From NCBI GenBank assembly GCA_022844275.1, contig JALHMB010000002.1, positions 124,001 to 188,000 of the forward strand: a stretch of DNA of 64,000 nucleotides, given 5' to 3'. Below are positions 60,138 to 64,000 of this stretch, piece by piece. Position 1 is the first letter of the stretch; the number at the start of each line of letters is the position of its first letter. Made by a program: the position numbers and the translations under genes. The notes beneath the pieces were generated by a model. It was given only the letters and a program-made list of their open reading frames with translations. It ran no database searches and was not told the origin of the DNA. The stretch is from Hyphomicrobiaceae bacterium. GTDB taxonomy: Bacteria; Pseudomonadota; Alphaproteobacteria; Rhizobiales; Hyphomicrobiaceae.

Positions 60138-61844
60138 CTAAGCCGCCAATATCGCGTCGGCGATCTTCTCGGCCGTCATGAGCACGGGGAAGTTCGTGTT
60201 GGCGCTTGGCACCATCGGGAAGATCGAGGCATCGACGACGCGTAGGCCGCTGATGCCGCCGCGCACTCGGCCTTGGGCGTCGGTTACCGCCATGGGATCG
60301 CCGTCCGCGCCCATGCGGCACGTACATGACGCGTGCCACACGCCGATGGTCGCCTTGCGCACGAAAGCCTCCAGCGCCTCGTCGTCCTGCATGACCTGGT
60401 CGTACTTGAAGCCTTCGACGATGTAGTTGTCGAACAGGTAGTTGCGCAGCGACTGAGGTCCATCGAGCAGGCGCCCGGCGATGCCGGTGATGATCTTGTT
60501 CTTCGTGCACACGACGCCGAGCCCGCGTACGCGATCCGAGTAGGCTGCAGGGAACGGGTTCGTGGTGACTTTCTGCAGCTCGGGATGCGCATAGGCTTGG
60601 CCCATGCGCTTGAAGCCATCCATGAGCCGCTCGAGATCGCGGCGATCAGAGAGCAGGTTGAACTCGACGAGCGGTTCGTCCCGGGAATCGCGCGACACGA
60701 GCTTGACCTCTCCGCGCTCCGAGCAGGTACGGTTCACCCAGATGAGCATCGAGGCAATGCGCTTGCCGACATCGTGCCAGGCCGACTTCGAGACGACGCT
60801 GACGAACATGTCCCCGGGCGGTAGATCACCGATGCCTGACGAGTAGCGCAGACCAAGCGTCATATGCCGCCGCGTGAATTCGTTCTGGCGGCCCTGCGGG
60901 CGCAGGTAAGCGGAAACCGATATCGCAGGGTGATCCGTCAGGCGCTGACCGACGCCCGGAAGTCCCGCCCTCACGTCGATGCCGAGATCCTTTAGATGGC
61001 CGACAGGACCGATACCCGCGCGCATGAGATGCGCCGGCGAGTGGATTGCGCCGCTGCACAGTATGACCTCGTTGGCGCGGAATTCTTGAGTGCTGCCTTT
61101 GACTTGCGCTCGCACGCCGACGCAACGGTTGCCCTCGAAGAGCAGGCTGCTCACCTCGGTGTTCGTCGATATGGTAAGGTTTCTTCTGAGCCGGGTTTCT
61201 GGGCCGAGGTAGCCGATGGCGGCCGACACGCGCTGCTCATTGGCATTCGAGTGCGTGAGCGGAAGGTAGCCGTCCTCGAACGCGCCGTTCTGATCCTCGA
61301 CGTATTTCCAGCCCTGGGCTTCGAAGGCCTTGGCCGCCGCCTTGGCGAATCCAGTCCAATGCTCGGGGAAGATGCGGCGGACGGGAATGTGGCCTTCCTT
61401 GCCGTGATAGGGGCCGTCGAAGTCCATGTCGCGCTCGACCTTGCGGAAGTAGGGGAGCACGCCATCCCAGTTCCAGCCGCGCGCGCCACGCGCTTCCCAT
61501 TCGGCATAATCCGTCGGCGCGCCGCGATTGGCGAGCTGACCGTTGATGGATGATCCGCCGCCGAGAACACGCGCCTGCTCGTACTTGCGGAAGGGGGGCG
61601 GGGCTTCGGTCGGATTGTTGTGGGAGACGACCTCGGTGCGCACGCGCAGCTTGGTCCAGTGGAAGCGTGGGTCGAAATAGGCCGTGCCAGGATAGCTGTC
61701 GAGGATCTCCTTCGGGACAGCGCCATGTGGCGTGTCAGGACCGGCTTCGAGCAGCAGCACCTTGTTCGCACTCTTCGCCGAAAGCCGGTTGGCGAGCACC
61801 GAACCCGCCGAGCCACCGCCGACGATGATGAAGTCATAGATCAT
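60138..61844 (-). CDS. GMC-family oxidoreductase
   Basis: A 568-residue FAD enzyme. The start MIYDFIIVGGGSAGSVLANR gives the nucleotide site. ARVLGGGSSINGQLANRG lies near residue 90, and the catalytic block VWHASCTCRMGADGD and NTNFPVLMTAEKIADA are at the C-terminus. It differs from the other GMC protein in several loops, so they are not a recent duplication. It is probably co-transcribed with the SDR gene 11 bases downstream. GTGGAAA is before the start at 61844; an ATG at 61850 is an alternative. Confidence 0.93.
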   Translation of the reverse strand: MIYDFIIVGGGSAGSVLANRLSAKSANKVLLLEAGPDTPHGAVPKEILDSYPGTAYFDPRFHWTKLRVRTEVVSHNNPTEAPPPFRKYEQARVLGGGSSINGQLANRGAPTDYAEWEARGARGWNWDGVLPYFRKVERDMDFDGPYHGKEGHIPVRRIFPEHWTGFAKAAAKAFEAQGWKYVEDQNGAFEDGYLPLTHSNANEQRVSAAIGYLGPETRLRRNLTISTNTEVSSLLFEGNRCVGVRAQVKGSTQEFRANEVILCSGAIHSPAHLMRAGIGPVGHLKDLGIDVRAGLPGVGQRLTDHPAISVSAYLRPQGRQNEFTRRHMTLGLRYSSGIGDLPPGDMFVSVVSKSAWHDVGKRIASMLIWVNRTCSERGEVKLVSRDSRDEPLVEFNLLSDRRDLERLMDGFKRMGQAYAHPELQKVTTNPFPAAYSDRVRGLGVVCTKNKIITGIAGRLLDGPQSLRNYLFDNYIVEGFKYDQVMQDDEALEAFVRKATIGVWHASCTCRMGADGDPMAVTDAQGRVRGGISGLRVVDASIFPMVPSANTNFPVLMTAEKIADAILAA

Positions 61845-62008
61845 GGGCATTTCCACCAATTGCCTGCACAGAGCGTCCTCGGATCGCTCCTTGGTCACTC
61901 GATAGCAGTTGGTCTGCCCGCGCACAAAGCCCCAGCTATGCGGCCGCATGATTGGCGGATGCATGACACGCGGGCTAAGCTCGGGCCAATCTGAGCAGGG
62001 GAAGCGCA

Positions 62009-62638
62009 ATGCTGAAAATCTACGGCCGTGCCGACGGCATCAATGTGCGCAAGGTTCTCTGGCTGTGCGAGGAGATGTCGCTCCCGTACGAGCGCGAGGA
62101 CTGGGGGCGCGGCTACCGGCCGACCAGCGATCCGGAATTTCAGCGGATCAGCCACTTCGGTCTCGTCCCAGTCATCGAGGACGACGGCTTCATCCTCCGC
62201 GAAAGCAACGCCATCATCCGCTATCTCGCGAGGAGGCACGCCAGGGCCGACCTCTATCCCGAGGATCTGCGCGCACGCGCCTCGGTCGAAGCCTGGATGG
62301 ATTGGGGTGTGAGCGACGGCTTCGCGGGCTTGCGTCCCGTATTCCTGGGGCTGCACGCCAAGACGCCGGAGTTCGTCGGGAAGACGGAGCTGATCAACTG
62401 GGGTATCTGGCACTGGACGCGTCAGCTCCAGCGACTGGATGCCGATCTCGCGCGGTCCGGTGGGCCCTACGTTTGCGGCGCCAACTTCACTGTCGCCGAC
62501 ATTCCGGTCGGCATGATCGTGAACCGGTATCTCAAACTAGAGTTCGAGAAGCCCGAGCTGCCGGCAGTGGAGCGCTACTATGAGCAGCTCAGCACGCGGC
62601 CGGCGTATCGGCTCCATGGGCGGAATGGCTTGGTCTAG
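62009..62638 (+). CDS. Glutathione S-transferase
   Basis: A 209-residue GST. The N-terminal thioredoxin fold is MLKIYGRADGINVRKVLWLC, with FGLVPVIEDDGFILRESNAI giving the cis-Pro and glutathione segments. The C-terminal helical domain spans about 88-200. Its nearest features are those of the GST classes acting on dichlorinated or haloalkyl substrates, but no substrate can be fixed. It diverges from the GMC gene and converges with the Sel1 gene with a 4-base overlap of stops. Confidence 0.9.
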   Translation: MLKIYGRADGINVRKVLWLCEEMSLPYEREDWGRGYRPTSDPEFQRISHFGLVPVIEDDGFILRESNAIIRYLARRHARADLYPEDLRARASVEAWMDWGVSDGFAGLRPVFLGLHAKTPEFVGKTELINWGIWHWTRQLQRLDADLARSGGPYVCGANFTVADIPVGMIVNRYLKLEFEKPELPAVERYYEQLSTRPAYRLHGRNGLV

Positions 62639-62904
62639 TGGAGGGCGAGCCATTCGCGGGCGCGGCGCTGGGCCTGGCCGATCTCGGCGCGGCTCATCTC
62701 GCTCGCAAGCTCGCTGCGGTAGCGCTTGGCTTCGCTGTTGCCGCGCAGTGCCGCGAGATTGAACCACTTGTGCGCTTCGATGAAGTCGACCCCGACATCG
62801 CGGCCGCTGCAATAGGCGAGCCCGAGCTCGAAGAGGGCATCGGCTGCGCCGCCCTGGGCTGAAAGGGCCGGCATCTCGTGGAATGCAACATCAAATCTGG
62901 CCAT
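62635..62904 (-). CDS. Sel1-like repeat protein
   Basis: An 89-residue protein with one clear Sel1/TPR-like repeat pair: ALFELGLAYCSGRDVGVDFI, then EAHKWFNLAALRGNSEAKRY. A helical tail follows (RAEIGQAQRRAREWLALH). No signal peptide is present, so it is probably cytoplasmic and binds a protein partner. Such small Sel1 genes are frequent and often single in Hyphomicrobiales. It converges with the GST gene. Confidence 0.82.
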   Translation of the reverse strand: MARFDVAFHEMPALSAQGGAADALFELGLAYCSGRDVGVDFIEAHKWFNLAALRGNSEAKRYRSELASEMSRAEIGQAQRRAREWLALH

Positions 62905-63274
62905 GGGTACTCAACTCCTATCCCGACATCAGGCCGTCGAATGCTGCCACGCCGACTTGAGGGCGGGCATAAACGCAAGATGCGAGGGCTCTGACTGAGA
63001 AGAAGTAAATTCGATCGGCTTTTGACTAAATGACTTCGGACCGACTTCGTTTTTGCTTCGTCAACGGGCGCCCAGCACAAGCACATTCCGCCCAATTCCG
63101 GCACACTGCTGAAGCCTACGGTAGGAGATCCATTTCCTTTACATTTACCGTGTTCTCAGAAAGCCTTTTTCGGCGGGCGGACCAAGCCTCTCGAGCGGTC
63201 TGCGCCAGCCGTGCCCTTGAGGCCGGCCGCGCAGCCATGTATTGCTCGCGCGGCTAGGTAATGGGGATACGGGC
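62905..63274. other. Intergenic region
   Basis: 370 bases between the Sel1 gene (minus) and the NDUFA9-like gene (plus). Several short frames exist but none has a ribosome site, signal or recognisable protein. Lower GC at 62990-63060 (TTTTGACTAAATGAC) may contain the divergent promoters. Confidence 0.4.
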
Positions 63275-64000
63275 ATGGTGAAACGGGAAGAAGGGCGGCT
63301 CATCGCAGTCGTGGGCGGCTCGGGCTTCGTCGGCCGGCACACGGTCAGAGCGTTGGCGCGGCGCGGCTTCAGGGTGCGCGCGGTCGTGCGCCGACCCGAT
63401 CTCGCTGGCTACCTGCAACCCATGGGCAGTGTTGGCCAGATCCACGCTGTGCAGGGCAATGTCCGCTTTCCCGATTCGATCGCCCGGGCGCTTGAGGGCG
63501 TCGACGGGGTAGTCAGCCTGGTCGGCATCCTCGGCAAGTCCGGCGCGCAGACCTTCGATTCGATCCATGTGGCGGGGGCCCGGACCGTGGCCCGGGCCGC
63601 GCGGGAGGCCGCCGCCCAGCATTTGGTCCATGTCTCCGCGATTGGTGCCAGCAGCAACTCGGCAGGTCAGTACGGGCGTACCAAGGCCCAAGGCGAGGCC
63701 GCAGTGCTCGAGGCATTTCCCGAAGCGGTCATTCTGCGTCCTTCGCTGATTTTCGGGCCCGAGGACAGCCTGTTCAATCGCTTCGCCGCCATGGCGAGGA
63801 CGGCGCCCGTGCTGCCGCTGATCGGGGGCGGGCGTACGCGCTTCCAGCCCGTGTATGTCGGCGACGTCGCGGCGGCTATCGCCAATGTCTGCGAGGGCGC
63901 TGGCAAGCCGGGCGCGATCTATGAGCTCGGCGGACCCGAGGTGCTCAACTTTCGCGCCTTGCTCGACCGCGTGCAGGAGCATGCCGGCCGTTCACGAGGC
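63275..64000 (+). CDS. NDUFA9-like NAD(P)-binding protein (complex I-associated), 3' truncated
   Basis: The frame opens at ATG 63275 and is still open at the window end (242 codons seen), so it is partial. It has a Rossmann start (AVVGGSGFVGRHTVRALARR) and SAGQYGRTKAQGEAAVLEAF, the atypical SDR active-site segment. LRPSLIFGPEDSLFNRFA follows. These match the bacterial homologues of the mitochondrial complex I subunit NDUFA9. Its role in respiration or isoprenoid-quinone-linked assembly is inferred from the family. Confidence 0.88.
   Translation, partial: MVKREEGRLIAVVGGSGFVGRHTVRALARRGFRVRAVVRRPDLAGYLQPMGSVGQIHAVQGNVRFPDSIARALEGVDGVVSLVGILGKSGAQTFDSIHVAGARTVARAAREAAAQHLVHVSAIGASSNSAGQYGRTKAQGEAAVLEAFPEAVILRPSLIFGPEDSLFNRFAAMARTAPVLPLIGGGRTRFQPVYVGDVAAAIANVCEGAGKPGAIYELGGPEVLNFRALLDRVQEHAGRSRG

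Overview
The window is GC-rich chromosomal DNA of an alphaproteobacterium, most likely in the Hyphomicrobiales (Rhizobiales). Order-typical arrangements support this: cycM-kdsB-pheA, trxB next to an LsrB/VtlR-type LysR gene, hsp20 next to a DUF1150 gene, an alphaproteobacterial-type aspS, a YejABEF peptide importer, and an Omp25/31-like beta-barrel. The genus cannot be fixed from sequence alone. No rRNA, tRNA, CRISPR array, insertion sequence or prophage was seen. Genes are densely packed on both strands.

Layout. 0-8 kb: end of a hexapeptide acyltransferase, a GST, fabI, arfB, an M17 aminopeptidase, an NlpC/P60 peptidase, then pheA, kdsB and cycM. 8-16 kb: a peptide ABC importer with two tandem yejA-like binding proteins followed by yejB, yejE and yejF. 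16-18.5 kb: trxB-lsrB, with a strong small-RNA candidate downstream that matches the AbcR/ar15 locus of rhizobia. 18.5-26.6 kb: an orphan solute-binding protein, an alpha/beta hydrolase, two MFS transporters, a LysR/flavin-oxidase divergent pair and an outer-membrane protein. 26.7-35.4 kb: a catabolic stretch with the two-subunit aconitase X, hsp20-DUF1150, a PrpF-family isomerase, an M20 peptidase, an iron-type alcohol dehydrogenase/maleylacetate reductase and an MFS carrier.

35.7-41 kb: small secreted proteins, including three members of an apparently uncharacterised GTWxxC...DFWET family, around a partial sulfur-oxidation set (soxZ, soxY, a soxS-like thioredoxin, and a flavocytochrome c flavoprotein with an unusual Cys-to-Ser change). 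41-51 kb: aspS, an MMPL exporter, opgC with an SGNH protein, threonine aldolase, recR and a MATE pump. 51-53.4 kb: an excalibur-domain protein, a 53-codon membrane peptide, a zinc ABC ATPase with a His-rich N-terminus, and zur. 53.5-62.6 kb: oxidative catabolism genes (VOC, ALDH, two GMC oxidoreductases, HAD dehalogenase, NAD epimerase-like enzyme, GST). The right edge holds a Sel1 protein and an NDUFA9-like gene cut by the window end.

The most interesting points are regulatory or non-coding. (1) A predicted sRNA downstream of lsrB has a promoter, a CCCUCCC anti-Shine-Dalgarno loop and a terminator. A near-identical 15-bp T-N11-A palindrome lies both at about -65 of that sRNA and in front of trxB-lsrB. 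(2) A hairpin-rich element of about 155 bp occurs in three copies, each between convergent genes. (3) The 3' end of aspS carries an in-register 36-bp tandem duplication. (4) A second C-loop sRNA candidate lies at 56.1-56.2 kb. (5) A 13-bp dyad sits in the divergent promoter region at 32.77-32.81 kb.
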